DNA of 40,205 nt from Chara braunii (GCA_003427395.1 BFEA01000096.1:775921-816125); one strand, 5' to 3'. Positions 10,124 through 22,553 are shown, counted from the first letter of the stretch. Translations and numbers: made by a program. The notes: generated by a model not told the origin, from the letters alone.

Positions 10124-11098
10124 ACCGTCATCGTCTCTCCCTCTTCAATCTTTCGTCCGATCTCCCCACCTTCTGGCAATCTGCTATCGATCTCGCCCTC
10201 TCTTTCCGGATCCGGGAACTCAGCGTGCCGATTTTGGACGAAGACAAGTGGAACGGGTGGTGGGACGCATACGTAGAACTCGACTTCTGTTTGGTGGACG
10301 TGGTGTTTCGTTGGGCGGAGCCAGCCCCAGAAGTTGAAGGGGGTGAGGTCCAGGACGACATGGTAGAATTGTTGATCATGCAGGCTTGGCGGACGGACAC
10401 AGAGGGGGAATTGTTGGGGATATTATTCGGCAAGGTGGTAGCAGGCCACCTCGACGCAATCACGAACGGGTTCCTGGTGTTTTTAGCGCAGTTGGAGGAC
10501 GATTTACCCCTCGACATCCGGTCGAGGTGTGACGAGGAGCCGGGGACTGAAGTGCTCACTCGCACGCTTGCTGTGGTCCATGTGTACTGGGTTGGACGGG
10601 GATAACTGCTTTTACCTGTCCCCGAGCCTCAATCTCGAAATCGACGTCACCGATCTCACACTGTGGGACCCTTTTGTTCGGCGAGGAAACACACTAAGAG
10701 CCAGTGACGAGGAGGCAGAAGAAGAAGAGGAGGCAGAGAAGGAAGAATCGGGCACTGCCTCCTTTCCTTTCCATGTCCTTCTTTTTAGCGCGAACTGGCG
10801 GGAATTTAATAATATAGAAGTCTACTGCATCATCTCGGGCACAATCCCCGCCTGCCAGAATTACGAGAGCTTCCGTGCTGCCATCCCTCGCATCCTCTCC
10901 ACCCTCTACCCCGACTATCTCGCGTCTATCCCTCATCAACGGGAGCACCCCCGATTCCCTCACATCCACCGCACCATCCACTACGCCCGGATCCCCACCA
11001 GCGATAGAGAGATCCGCCGCTTCATACCTCCCCTCCCCCAAGTCCATCTACCACCTCCTCCACCCATTATCAGATTGCCCTTCCCCGGAAACCTTTAG
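10120..11098 (+). pseudogene. Extra 3' ORF-B of the retroelement, unknown function
   Basis: ATG 10120-10122 overlaps the ORF-A stop as ATGA. The frame is open to 10605, and a frameshift near 10590 continues in a second frame to 11098, for about 325 residues in all. The first part has acidic and hydrophobic stretches (EDKWNGWWDAYVELDF). The middle has a Glu-rich run (DEEAEEEEEAEKEE). The end is Pro-rich (LPPPPPIIRLPFP). No known family is recognised and no transmembrane helix is evident. The 3' part is included in the 972-bp tandem duplication, so a second partial copy lies at 11881-12069. Confidence 0.5.
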
Positions 11099-12852
11099 GA
11101 TAGAGCCCTCGAAGGCCACGTTGAATGACTTCCACACTCTTATCTCACGGTAAGTGGCACGTGTGAGCTCCACGTCGATCCTCCGGTTATGGATCAACGC
11201 ATGATGAGTGAGCAAGCACGAACTTGCTAAGGATTGGAACCCCCTGGGCGTCACATATGTGACAAACCATATTCTGTAATCGCGTGACTTTCTGCGCGAA
11301 GCTGCTTTGGGGGAACGGGATGGGTTAGTAGGGCGAAGCACGTGGGGTTGGGTCGACTAGGCAAGTTGCATGGATGTCATCGTTTCTTTTTCGATTTTCC
11401 TTTTTGATTTTGTCGGGCCAGTATCGGGAAAGGTTCTGCCTAGGCAGTAGGAGATCGCGCCTTAGCGAGCGCGAGAAAGAATTGTTGCCATAGCTTCTTT
11501 CTTGTTCTGTTGGGGCGAAGAGGAACGGGAATTTTGGTGCGATGACCACGCGGGAACATCGTTTTTCGTTTGCAAAATTTTCTTTCAACTGATGACGAGC
11601 CGCCGTGGCCTCCTCGAAATTGTTTTTTGAGTTTTTCGTTCTTCAGAATTGTCTTTTTCTGCAATTCGGATTTAGATAGGAATTTAGGAACTTTGAATTT
11701 TTTGTTGCGCTATGCTTCTTGCTTGCGCGCGCCTATCTGCGGTTAGAGCAGAGCTCTGACTAAGTTGTGCCCTTAATCTTGCGTGTAACTGTATATTTTG
11801 GCGGGCGCAGCTATAACTGTGTCTCTCTCTTCTTGGCTCTCTCACCTTTCTTCCTGCCTTCTTCCTTCCTGCTGTGCATGCCCCGACTATCTCGTGTCTC
11901 TCCCAAATCAACGGGAGCACCCCAGATTCCCTCGCATCCACCGCACCATCCACTACACCCGGATCCCCACCAGCGATAGAGAAATCCGCGGCTTCATACC
12001 TCCCCTCCCCAAAGTCCATCTACAACCTCCTCCGCCCATTATCAGATTGCCCTTCCCCGAAAACCTTTAGGATAGAGCCCGCGAAGGCCACTTTGAATGA
12101 CTTCCACACGCTTATCTCACGGTAAGTGGCACGTGTGAGCTCCATGTCGATCCTCCGGTTATGGATCAACCCATGATGAGTGAGCAAGCGGGAACTTGCT
12201 CAGGATTGGAACCCCTTGGGTATCACATATGTGACGAACCATTTTCTGTAATTGCGCGACTTTCTGCGTGAAGCTGCTTTGGGGGAACGAGATGGGTTAG
12301 TAGGGCGAAGCACGTGGGGTTGGGTCGGCTGGGCAAGTTGCATGGATGTCCTCGTTTCTTTTTCGATTTTCCTTTTTTATTTTGTCCGGCCAGTATCGGG
12401 AAAGGTCTTGTCTGGGCAGTAGAAGACCGCGCCTTAGCGAACGCGAGAAATAATTGTTGTCATAGCTTCTTTCTTTTTCTGTTGAGGCGAAGAGGAATGG
12501 GAATTTGGCGCGATGACCGCACGGGAACATCGTTTTTCGTTTTCAAAATTTTCTTTCAACTGATGACGAGCCCCCATGGGCTCCTCAAAATTGTTTTTCG
12601 AGTTTTTCGTTCTTCAAAATTTTCTTTTTCTGCAGTTCGGATTTAAATAGGAATTTAGGATCTTTGAAATTTTTGTTGCGCTATATGCTTCTTGCTTGCG
12701 CACGCTTGTCCGCGGCTGGAGCGGAGCTCTGACTAAGTTGCGCCCTTTATATTGCGTGTAACTGTATCTTTTGGCGAGCGCAGCTGTAACTGTATTTTTC
12801 TCTTCTTGCCTCTCTCATCTTTCTTCTCGCCTTCTTACTTCCTGTTGTGCAT
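10909..12852 (+). repeat. 972-bp tandem duplication across the 3' LTR junction
   Basis: The segment starting CCCCGACTATCTCG recurs at 10909 and 11881, and the LTR start TGTGAC recurs at 11258 and 12230. Both offsets are exactly 972 bp. Each unit contains the end of ORF-B, about 160 bp of untranslated sequence and the first ~620 bp of the LTR. The unit boundary is near GTGCATG at 11880. The 11258-11880 stretch is therefore a truncated extra LTR piece. Unequal exchange or template switching could have made it. Confidence 0.88.
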
Positions 12853-14732
12853 GCATCTTCCCTCGTTTTGATAGGCCGACGCGCAGCATGCCCAGATCGA
12901 TGCGTGGAGAGTGCCTACGACCCCCACGCCGCGGCCTGACCATGCAAAACGTAGGCACTTCCCTTCTCTCCTCCTTCCTTTTGTCTTGGGTATGATCCCG
13001 GGTTTCTCATGCAATCACGCATGCTATAAATTTTGCAAGCGCGACTGCTTCTCTCTCTGTGGATTTGGAAGGTTAGCGTGGTCAGTGAGGATCGACTAAT
13101 GAGCAAGTTGGAAAGTGAGTAGAAGTGAGTCGGGCGATCCGACGGGCTGGTGCCAAGTAAGCGGGGTTGACGTGCAGGCCACGACGGACTGTGGCGCACG
13201 GACGAACGTGGCGTGCATGCTTGGACTAAGCGGGGTGAAGACTCGGTGTTGGTGCGAGACTACGGACTGTCCGCATGTGAGGTGACGTGGTCTGTAGAGA
13301 GAGAGAGGGAAGAGCAAACAAGTGTGGGATCGTGATTTTTCTTTTGTTTTCCTTGTATTAAATTTTGGTCTCAAGCAAAAGCCATCTTTCTTGTCTCCGA
13401 TTTTGTGCGATGGTCTCGCCTGGTGTGCAACTCTATTCTCCCTTCTCCTTCCTTGTTGACGGGTGTGGGTTGAATGCCTCAGTTTTGTTGGATGCGAGTG
13501 TCAATCTTGAAAAGTGTGTCTGACCAATGGGGATGCGCGTCGTCTTTGCATGAACGAGTGAAGCATGAACGAGTGAAGCATGAACGAGTGAGGACTCGAT
13601 GAATGAATGTAACAGTTCCACGATCTCACAAGAGACCTGATCACCGAAAAGTTGCGTCGTACTCTGAAAGAAAATTGTGAGGCTGGGGAACTAATCAGTC
13701 CTTTTGATTGCTTTGAGTGTATTGGCTAGATGATGAACCATTCGCAGCCTTATCGATGTATGAATGGCTGGCTTGTCACGGGATTGCCTTATGATTATGC
13801 CTGAAAGTTGTCTTTCTTTTTTTGATCTAATAGTTGCATGATGAACCCTTGGGGAACCATGGGGGCACCTGAAGCGACCCATCAATGGGAAGTGAGTCTC
13901 ACGCACGCGCATGTAAGCACGATCGCAAAGACGCGTCTTCCACGAGCGTCCACAAAACAGGCCCCCGAGGGCCTATGATGAAGTCACCCTTTTTTTTTTC
14001 GATATGGATGTTGAGATTCTTTTCTACGTCACAGATCATGAGAGTCTGAGGCATCAACGTGGGAACGAAGCGTGTATGTGAATGGGATATTGAACAGGCC
14101 TTAAACGTGATTCCCTTCCCACCCCGATTTCCCCACTCACACGCAGGACACGTCATCGCCGAACCAGGAATCACCATCATTGAGACCAATTATCGTCCCC
14201 ACCGCCTAGTAATCCCCTTTCACTGTCTAACAACGGTCCCTTGGTGCGTGATCGGCCCCTACTAGCCACGGACCCTGTGCTCGGAGTGTCAGCAAGACTG
14301 TATTTACCGCGCGGCGGGATTCGTCCACCGGTCCCGAATTGAGGCGGACCAGCGATCGCACAGTCCCCGACTGAGGCCAGCCTCGTCAGACTCCGAAGTC
14401 TGCTATGAGCGACGCCGATGGCTAACGAGCCAGCGTGACACTCGTAGCGTCCCGAAGGTCCATCAAATCCGAGACCGACCACGACGCCAATGCTTACACC
14501 AACGGTAGCCTTGAGTCCGAAGCCCCAGCTACCAATGCAACTCGTGATTACCATCTTGCTCAATTACCCTTGAACTGGCCACAAGGAGATCCCATGTCCG
14601 ACCTGGGACTCCACTACAAGGCCCCCGTGGGCTCCTCGAAATTCCAGGGCCCCAAAATCCTTGGCACACCCCTCTTTCGCACTTCCAGGGCCCCATCCCA
14701 CTCCGATCAGGAAGTCACGCTGGGCGTGAGGT
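12230..14732 (+). repeat. 3' LTR (~2.5 kb)
   Basis: Matches 1001-3529 from TGTGAC to GCGTGAGGTTGG, after which the sequences diverge. It carries three tandem copies of the 15-bp CATGAACGAGTGAAG-type unit at about 13550-13594, where the 5' LTR has one. It lacks the ~75-bp segment found near 2805-2882. No host gene is supported within it. Confidence 0.8.
13025..13030 (+). promoter_or_regulatory. Possible LTR TATA box
   Basis: TATAAA lies inside the 3' LTR about 795 bp from its start, followed by a CT-rich stretch. The 5' LTR has TATAGA at the equivalent place (near 1796). Consistent with an LTR promoter, but a 6-bp match is weak evidence. Confidence 0.25.
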
Positions 14733-15660
14733 TGGGCGTCACAGTGCGTTGCACTCTTACGCCATGGCATCCTAGCAGCTCCACACTCCACATCTGACTT
14801 CTATAGAAACCTCTATACCTAACAGGATCTACACACCAGAGGAGCTGTCCTCCCCTCAAGCCTTTGCTAGAAAGGGCAGGCTCCTTTTACACCATCCAAA
14901 GGCCATGCGTTGTTTATTCATGACATGCCACCTCGACTGCCTCGGTCATTAGGAAAGCATGTAAGGCGGAGCGGCGCATCAAAGCGCAGTGGGAGAGCAT
15001 GTGGCTGAGGTGGCAGTGCTTTGGCATGTCCAAGGACTACAACAGGTCTCAGTTGACCTATCTATGATGTTCATTTATTTCATACTTTGTTTTTTATTTA
15101 CTTAAATTGGTCGTTGCATTCGTCCTCTACGGTTTTGCTTAGTTTTTCATTCCCGGTTCATGGTGTAATTTGAAGGCATTTGTATAGAGTTCTTATGAAT
15201 GATTGAGATATCTGTTGGAAACATCTGTACAACACCGTTCCCTCGTGTGATTGGTGCCCTTAGTCAGTCAGTTCACGTCGGGGCTAGGACTTGGGATTTG
15301 TGCTTGATGTTGCAATTTTCAGAAATGAATCAGAAGTATATGTTCATCCACAGACTCTCGATGTTCTTAAGCGCTGGTTAGGTTCGTGGTTTTCATGGCA
15401 TGTACCTAGGATAGATTCATTGTAACCTATTCTATCTATCGCTCGAAGTATGTATTACACATACGTATTAGGCACTTAGTTGTTGTATTTCGTTATGGAT
15501 TTTATGGAGGACAGACTTTAGGTGATGTTTTTTTTTTTTTTTTATGTTATTCAGAGTTAGTTCTTTCTTGTAGTGTTTTCTATTAGTTTATTAAAGTGGG
15601 GTTTGATGCTCGTTTAATTTCCTAGCTTTTTCAGTAGTTGTTTGAGTAAATACCACAGGG
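14733..15660. other. Non-coding flank with an exon-like fragment
   Basis: A short open stretch at about 14915-15067 reads coding-like on the plus strand (KAERRIKAQW, WLRWQCFGMSKDYN) and ends at a potential CAG/GT splice site. It may be an exon remnant, but nothing identifies it. The rest is AT-rich with a T run near 15528-15543 and shows no gene. Confidence 0.3.
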
Positions 15661-15851
15661 TGGCACGCTCGACATTTCAGGTAATAGTAGCGGTGCTACC
15701 GAAAATAGTGACAGTGATGAAGGACGAGACCTCTCCTGGGTACGTAAAGCCCTGAAGTCCTATGGGCGGTGGCGCCATCAGCGGGAGTGGGAGACTCACT
15801 AGTGGCGGTGGGAACATTTCCCGGGCGCAAAGGGTTAAACATTTCCAGCCA

Positions 15852-16270
15852 TAACCACGTTTAGAGACACAGTGACGTTCAACTTCTAGAGTGGTTGACC
15901 TCCAAGAGAAGGACCAGTGACACAGGGTCACCCATGCCTTGAGTGGTGTGGGGAGTGTCTTCCGCTCGACTGTGTGCCATATGGAAAATCCGGCTCACAT
16001 TTTCCCCACTCGTATAATCTGTGGGCGCGGTTATCCATCTGTCCCTCCCCCTTTTCCATCCCTAACCGCATTTAGCGACACAATGATGTTCACTCTTCAA
16101 GAGTGGTTAATCTCCAAGAGCAGGTTCAGGGACACAGGGTCACCCATGCCTTGAGTGGTGTGGGGAGTGTCTTCCGCTCAACTTTGTGCCATCTGGAAAA
16201 CCCGGCTCATATCTTCCCTACTCGTATATTTTGTGGGCGCGGTTATCCATCTCTCCCTCCCCTTGAATTC
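15852..16270 (+). repeat. 212-bp tandem duplication
   Basis: Two copies with a 212-bp period (for example CCCATGCCTTGAGTGGTG at 15931 and 16143) cover about 15852-16063 and 16064-16270. The copies differ by scattered substitutions. No coding potential is seen. Confidence 0.8.
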
Positions 16271-17373
16271 CGTTGGATTTTCTATATGTGGCCATTCTCT
16301 GGGCTGTTTTCAATCATCTGTTCTCTTTAGACAATATTAATACGTCCAGCGGCCCAGTTTCAACTCGGTTAAGATTATTTTATTACGCACATGGACTGAA
16401 CTTTAGAATTGTTCTGTATCTTAGAATTTAACATGCTCCTGGAAACAATTTTAGTGAATTGCCTTGTGCACTTTTGGGATTTGCGGTTTATAGCTCGTAA
16501 TTCTTTGCCAATATATATATATTTTTTAGTTCAATTTAATGATGATATTTTTTTTTTTTTTTTTTTTTTTTGCAAATGCTCCAGTCTATTCGTGGGGAGC
16601 AGCACGTGATGGGAACCGGGCCCAATGTCCCATATAGAGTTGCACAAGTCATTTGAGATGACGGTGTGAGGAAACTTGAGGAGGGGTCGCCTACTGTTCA
16701 CTGAAGCGAAGGGCAACGACGCATGTCACTCGCCGCGCCTACTTCCGAGATGCTCAACGACCAGGTGGGAGTCTTTTGGAAATCGTCTGTCACACTCCCC
16801 CTCTCGTTCACGGGAGATCGGGCCATGAAAACACAACAAATTATTTACTCAATTAAGTATTCCCCTTTCCTTAAGCGGACTCAGAATTCTAGCTCGGTCT
16901 GATCAGGTGAGTTGTGCCGTTTCATTTAAGTATTTATCGCACAAGCAAAATAATCGTCACTCAACTAATGGAACAGCTCAGGGATAGATTACAGGGTGAC
17001 AATTAGGAGGTCTAAATTTTTAGGTGGTTGAAGAGCCGAGTTTCAGACTCTGCAATTCTCCCTCCACGCTCAGATTACCCTTTTTTTGTCCTCTCTCTCC
17101 TGATACCGCGTTCTCTCTCCCCGCCCCCCCCCCTTTTGTGTACCTCGGTGCAGGCAATCTCTCTTGCTCACTCTCTGACTCACTCTTGGAATCGCTTCCC
17201 TCATAATTAACAAGTCAAAATTTCGAACAGTTAGAGGGAGACCGTTAGAGAGCTCAACTCGATGCGTTTCACATTGCAATTAACAAAACAGTCTTTTAAA
17301 TTACATTCGAGTTCCATCCAGAAAGCTCGGTTCAAAGTTTGTGGCTCTACCAATCAGTGGCTTAAGTTTTAAG
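16271..17373. other. AT-rich non-coding region
   Basis: No gene is supported. It contains a T run of about 23 at 16549-16571, a pyrimidine-rich tract around 17050-17200 and a C run near 17124. No RNA gene was recognised. Confidence 0.5.
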
Positions 17374-17403
17374 ATGTTATTCGTTAAAATAGGACATTAT
17401 ATT
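17374..17403 (+). repeat. Left member of a 30-bp inverted repeat pair
   Basis: This 30-mer (starting ATGTTATTCGTTAAAATA) is the reverse complement of 37514-37543 with one mismatch. The match fades on both sides. It may be the terminal inverted repeat of a large transposon or one copy of a dispersed short motif. Confidence 0.6.
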
Positions 17404-17439
17404 TTAAATTGGTACTCGCAAGCTATGAATTTCATATTA

Positions 17440-18560
17440 AAATCATCATATCTTAGACTTGAATGAAACTTAGGATACGAGTAGTGAACCCGAAGAATGC
17501 AATTGACAGGCCATGAATTGAAACTGAAGTGAAGATTCAATGCAATCACATACTGAACATGATGGTTTAAGTGTGGATTTCATTGCACTTCCATACATTT
17601 TGTAACTTAAAAGCCGTTACGGTAAATTGACATGGAGTTGTCAGAAATTGAAACTCAAAAGAAGTTCAACACTCAATGAAATGAGACACTGAACAACAAT
17701 TATGTTGAACTCTTGATTTCATCACACCTTGATCAATTTTGTGTGAGCATTGAGTCGGACCTATTTTACATGACATTGTGACTTGCATAAATTGGAACTC
17801 GATCGAAGAGTAAAGATAATCACACGGTAAACGAGATGGTTTAAGTACTATGAATTTCGTCTCGCTTCAATAATTTTATATATCACTGAGCATTGAGTCG
17901 GGCGAACTTTACATGACATTGTGTGAAGCAGAAACTGAAAGTTAATCGAAGAGTCAATGCAATCACACGGTAAACAAGATGGTTTAAGTATGAATTCCAA
18001 CGCACTTCGACAAATAATCATAAAATGACACGGAGTTATCAGAAATTGAAATTCAAGAGAAGTTCAACACTCAATGCAATGAGACACTAAATAACAATGT
18101 TGAACTCTCGATTTCATCACACCTTGATCAATTTTGTGTGAGCATTAAGTCGGACCTATTTTACATGACATTGCGACTTGCATAAATTGAAACTCAATCG
18201 AAGAGTCAATGCAATCACACGGTAAACAAGATGGTTTAAGTTTGGATTCCAACGCACTTCGACAAATAATCATAAGGTGAAATGACATTGTCATATTAAA
18301 CTTAAATTCAAGAGAGTATCATGGACTCCACTTCAAGAAACATCGTTGTTACGAAAAATTAAAAGTTGAAAATTGTATGCACAGTGTCACGGTAAACAAG
18401 ATGGTTTAAGTATGGATTCCAACGCACTTTGAAAAATAATCATAAGCTGACATAACATTGTCATATTAAACTTAAATCCAAGTGAGTACCATGGACTCTG
18501 TCTCACTTCAAGAAACATCGTAATCATGAAAAATCAAAAGTTGAAAATTGTATGTACACG
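17440..18560 (+). repeat. Complex AT-rich repeat, 398-bp period
   Basis: TCAGAAATTG recurs at 17641 and 18039 with long matching surroundings. A sub-unit CGGTAAAC(A/G)AGATGGTTTAAG recurs near 17825, 17968, 18220 and 18390, usually followed by TATGGATTCCAACGCACTTC. No ORF of interest is present. A related phrase occurs in the repeats at 36.8-37.45 kb. Confidence 0.72.
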
Positions 18561-18747
18561 TGCAAGAAATCGTAATCTAAAAGTTGAAAATTATATGCAC
18601 AAATGCAAGAAACTTAAATACAAGATTGAACTACGTCTGAATTAAATGCTACGAGTCAACTGAAAATTGAAGTACATCTAAAATATATGTGACTAGCAGC
18701 CATAATTTAAATTTTCTAAAACGCTATCATTTATAAATTTAAAGTTT

Positions 18748-19275
18748 CTACCAGCGTCCCAACGTCCCATGAGAAGCAAACCTGTATAAGACATTCATTG
18801 ACGACCCGAAAGTAAGGGTTTGTAATTGTCCCTTCGTCGCCACATTTGAGAAGACCGAAATGTATTTCATCCTTACAAACCTACCAACACCTACCAATGA
18901 CTTACCGATGACGTCACACACACAACATGCTACTTGCTCTACCTTGTGCCACTTATGAACCTCATCAATTTGACCGACAATCTCTAAATCGGATTGCCCG
19001 TTCTCGTAGAGAAAACGCAAATTCCCCATGTTGCGACCATAGATTCTAATCTCGTTGCAAAAAACTAGCACTATAGCGTCTACCAAAGTCCGCCTTCGGT
19101 GTGAACATGCCACACACAATACTCTGCAGAAGTCGAAACCAGCCAAAGACAACAGTATGCAACAGTATGACACATCCTTTGACCGTATTCGGGCACCACG
19201 CAATAGATATACTTCCAAAAACGGATTGTAAGATGCACAGTCCAACAACTCTTGTTTCAACTCCACAGACCACAC
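18748..19275 (-). CDS. Unrecognised ORF downstream of the transposase pseudogene
   Basis: About 175 codons are open on the minus strand, in the direction of the DUF7869-type transposase and downstream of it. The protein would be Cys-rich (CVACSHRR, QVACCVCDVIG) with no domain I can name and no convincing ATG start. It could be a remnant exon of the same element, part of another gene, or chance. Codon content was not tested. Confidence 0.25.
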   Translation of the reverse strand: MWSVELKQELLDCASYNPFLEVYLLRGARIRSKDVSYCCILLSLAGFDFCRVLCVACSHRRRTLVDAIVLVFCNEIRIYGRNMGNLRFLYENGQSDLEIVGQIDEVHKWHKVEQVACCVCDVIGKSLVGVGRFVRMKYISVFSNVATKGQLQTLTFGSSMNVLYRFASHGTLGRW

Positions 19276-19436
19276 GCGAGGTGACCTCGTGACGTTGTCC
19301 AGGCGAAGGTAAAACCGTAAAACCGTTTATTCTCTTCCCGTCTGAGTACGGTGCGCAGGGACAGAACCTCGCTGACGCCAATGACATAATGAGGTAATTT
19401 GATTAGGCTCCTCCACTCCATCGCGAAAGCAAACTT

Positions 19437-22400
19437 TTACTCCTTATGCCATGGACATTTCCTTGCCAAGATCGCTCTATCCCATTCTGCCTCGGACCGC
19501 GCATCGAGAGGGTTGTGCAAGAAGGGAACGACGCTCATCCACGGGTCGTTTTCGAACTCCGTTGTCATCGGCTCGACAATTTCGGTCTCGCCACCCGTAC
19601 CACGCAATCCGCATGCACAAGGGTGAATGGGATATGAATAATCATGCCAATGGGTCATGACTCCTGTCGCACTCCCTGTCGCACTCCACTAGCACTTTAT
19701 TATAATTTTGCGAATCTTTTTGAACCACCACCTGAGAAAAAGCTTTGCCCACCCAGATAGGCACGCCGCTGGACAGATCATCATCGGAGGGGCGAAGGAT
19801 AAGAAAAGTGCCCACGTCAACATGCACGAGGGGATCGAAACTGGTCTTCGGGCGATCTTTTCTTCGCCCAACAAACAGCAGTTCCTTGTCATTGATGTTG
19901 GAACTTCCAAAAGAAGGTTGTTGATCGCTTTCGAGCACTCGTGGTCTTGGCCAAAAACTTTCTAGAGGCTGTGAGGACAACCCGTTAGCGATGATCTCGT
20001 CGCCATGTTTGATAACCTCATCCCAGTAACACAAAACTCTTTCTCTCCTACTCACCTATTGGTTGTTGTAAGTGCACCACGTTGACCACATGCTCTCCCG
20101 CAACTCGCGGAATCGAATAACCCCATGTTGTCGTTACAATAATCATTTTGAGGAAGGGGTTGCACAGCAGGCGGGTCAAATGGCCACGATGGACCTGCAT
20201 AGCTTTCATCGGGGTTTTAATTGAACCAATAAATCAGACCTTCCTCGGGCAACCAATTATCGTCATCGTATAACTCCTTGTACAACATGCCCGGATTATC
20301 TCAAACCATCAAAAATTTAAGCAAGTGCGGTTTTGAAATACCAGTAATGTCGGACGCAGCGCACGGGTCTACTATACTTATCCAATCTGCCACTGTATCG
20401 AGGAAAATACATTCGGGAGACTTTTTGTGGGATTGCTCTATGAGCTCGTAGAACTCGTCCATAGTATAAGCGTCTACGTCTTTCAATTTCTTCGAGAAAA
20501 CGCTGAAAGTAGTGTTAACGTCTGTATTGGTATGACCCACCAGCATGAAACCTTTTTCTGAGAAAACGCTGAAAGTAGTGTTAACGTCTGTACGGGTATG
20601 TCCCACCAGCATGAAACCTATTTCTACCTCTTGAAAAACTTTGAACTTAACCAAGAGTGCAACTAGCGCATATATGTATTTGTTCTTGTTTTCCCATCAA
20701 CAATTATCTGCTTGAATGCGCAACAACGGTGGCAGTGGCGTCCCGCTCCCTTGAATTTCGGCAAGGGTTCTCATAAGCCACGTACCGACTGTATTCGAAT
20801 CATGTTTGAAATACAGAAACGACGTGTACACATAAATACTAGGGTCTCTACCATGTGCAATGACCCCTGTTAGATTCGTCTTCATCATCATCTCGTGCCT
20901 AAGTGCTTTCGAGTAGTTCGCTTGACCAATATGGGGGATAGTGGTATTTTTCTGATCCATGCCGTCAATGATGAGACATAAACGCTCTTTAGGTTGGACC
21001 ATGGAATCCGTCTTTACTCGACTGTAGTCCATTCTGTGTTCAACTTGCCGCCTTTGCTGAACTTTCATCTCCTCTTAAGCTCGTTTTCGATCTCGAGGAA
21101 GAGCAGCGTAGTGTAAACGTTCTTTCAGTTCATGACAGACGACACACTTTGTGAATGTGTTTGAATGTGCGAGTGAAACGTGATAAAAGAGTTTCTGCCA
21201 CAATTTATAAAAGATGGACTCAGACACGACTTCGAGGCCGACAGCCACGAAGTATGATTTGATGGACTCATAAATTGAACACTTCGTAACAACAACTAGC
21301 AGTCGAAGTTTTGGTCTGTAAACGCCGTCTTGATGAGCCACCTCATTCGGCATGCTATCTGCATGACAGTCCATGAATGGTTTCATGCTGGCAAGCATGG
21401 CGACCGTCTTATCTTTTGTTTTTTGTCTACCCGTTTGTCCATGCTCGCAACGCACAAAGTCATTCTCCAATCGTTTTTTGTAGCTATAAAACGTATTGCG
21501 AGAGACACCGAGAACATTGCAGTACTCCTTGATGCACATGTGACGTTCTAACTCTACAGGACGGAAACGTTTTTGTCCACCTTCATTCAACATGAAATCC
21601 TTAAGGCTTTTCATCCACGACTCCGCTCGCTCTTTAGGACTCTTACTGTAAAATCCTTGTCTAACCTTTCGGACTTCCTCCGGCGATACGTTGTAACAAC
21701 AACGAGCCTTGCAACATGCCATGCCGCGTACCATTAACAGTTTCTTTTCAGACAGCATGTCTTTCGCTCTTTTGTACTGCTCTACCGTCCTAGCATTCCT
21801 ATTGGTCATGCTATACGGTCTTCTCTCCCCTGGCAGTGGTGCAGACAAAATATGTAGTATTGCCATTTGTTCGTTATCGGTCCTGCCAGACGCTTCTGAA
21901 CTAAACTGGCTCTCAACAGGAATGGCATAACGAGATTGCACTTTCGTTGGACTTGCCTGCGTAGTGGACAGTTCCTCTGAAGAATAGTCGGTGGCAACCA
22001 GCTTTGTACGGTTGTGGCTAGGTTGTTGTAACGACTCACTGGAAAAGGATTGTTGTCCGGATGAGTAATCAGTGTCCATCAACTTCTCAGTCTCGGCGTC
22101 AGAGGTTGTGAAAGAAGCAGTCATCGGCAGACACCAGTTGTCCGTCGAAGTTGCGGGGCGCACCTCGCTAGAAACGTGAAACTCATTTTAGGAGGCGGAC
22201 GACTCTTCCTTTGTGGACGATGTGGACAAAGCCTTAGGTAAATGGATGCAACCCCCAAAGCTTTCACGAAAAGCGAGACTACGTTTTCTGGTAAACGTAG
22301 CAGTGGTCTGTTGGAACGACAAACTGTCGGAAGAGCTCGTTGGGGACAGTTGCAGGTCTTCTAGGTTAAAACGCAAGTCGGTGGCCTTTTCGGCGTCCAT

Positions 22401-22553
22401 AGCCAGGTTCATGCGGTCGTTCCTTGAACCGTCCTTTTCGCCTTCATGTAGCCGTCGGTGTCGAGGACGAGGTTCATGCTCGTGTAGTTGATCGAACTCT
22501 CCAGTGGGGAGTGAACGGGCAATTCGAATTTGTCTCCACACCTTGCGAAACAC
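19437..22553 (-). pseudogene. DUF7869-type DDE transposase, broken
   Basis: The frame runs right to left. A low-complexity N-terminus is followed by a Cys cluster (ACCKARCC, residue ~149 of the 21075-22163 segment) and a helix-turn-helix-like stretch (YCNVLGVSRNTFYSYKKRL, residues ~214-232). The core follows: an Asp in LIIDGMDQ, the signature LRIQADNC then WENKN, and GHT-x-TDV-N-TTFSVFSK. This matches the transposase-like DUF7869 family. One frame is kept across TAA 22188, TAA 21075, TGA 20697 (right after DNC) and TGA 20301. A frame change near 20055 leads to the C-terminal parts. The last acidic position reads Asn in both copies of a 66-bp duplication. Clearly inactive. Confidence 0.76.
20494..20625 (-). 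repeat. 66-bp in-frame tandem duplication in the transposase
   Basis: 20494-20559 and 20560-20625 are near-identical 66-bp units encoding 22 residues each (core GFMLVGHT then DVNTTFSVFS). The duplication keeps the frame but doubles a catalytic-core motif, so it would disrupt the fold. Confidence 0.95.

Larger units (their letters stand above)
1001..14732 (+). mobile_element. Decayed Ty3/gypsy-type LTR retrotransposon
   Basis: Two direct repeats of about 2.5 kb (1001-3529 and 12230-14732) flank an internal region. The internal region contains a tRNA-Met-like primer binding site, gag with a CCHC knuckle, aspartic protease, RT, RNase H and integrase. Placing integrase after RNase H defines Ty3/gypsy. 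No frame is intact, with many stops and frameshifts plus three ambiguous bases. Two non-canonical ORFs follow pol, and a 972-bp tandem duplication enlarges the 3' end. I found no chromodomain, no convincing polypurine tract and no target-site duplication, so the exact ends are approximate. Confidence 0.86.

Noticed and set aside
10529-11098. ORF-B as an envelope gene
   Set aside because: No signal peptide, transmembrane helix or fusion-peptide-like segment is visible.
11588-11620. CTGATGA plus GAAA-like sequence in the LTR (also near 12559) as further hammerheads
   Set aside because: The intervening hairpin does not leave a valid stem II (10.1/11.1 pair missing), there is no stem I, and no paired strand for stem III is present upstream.
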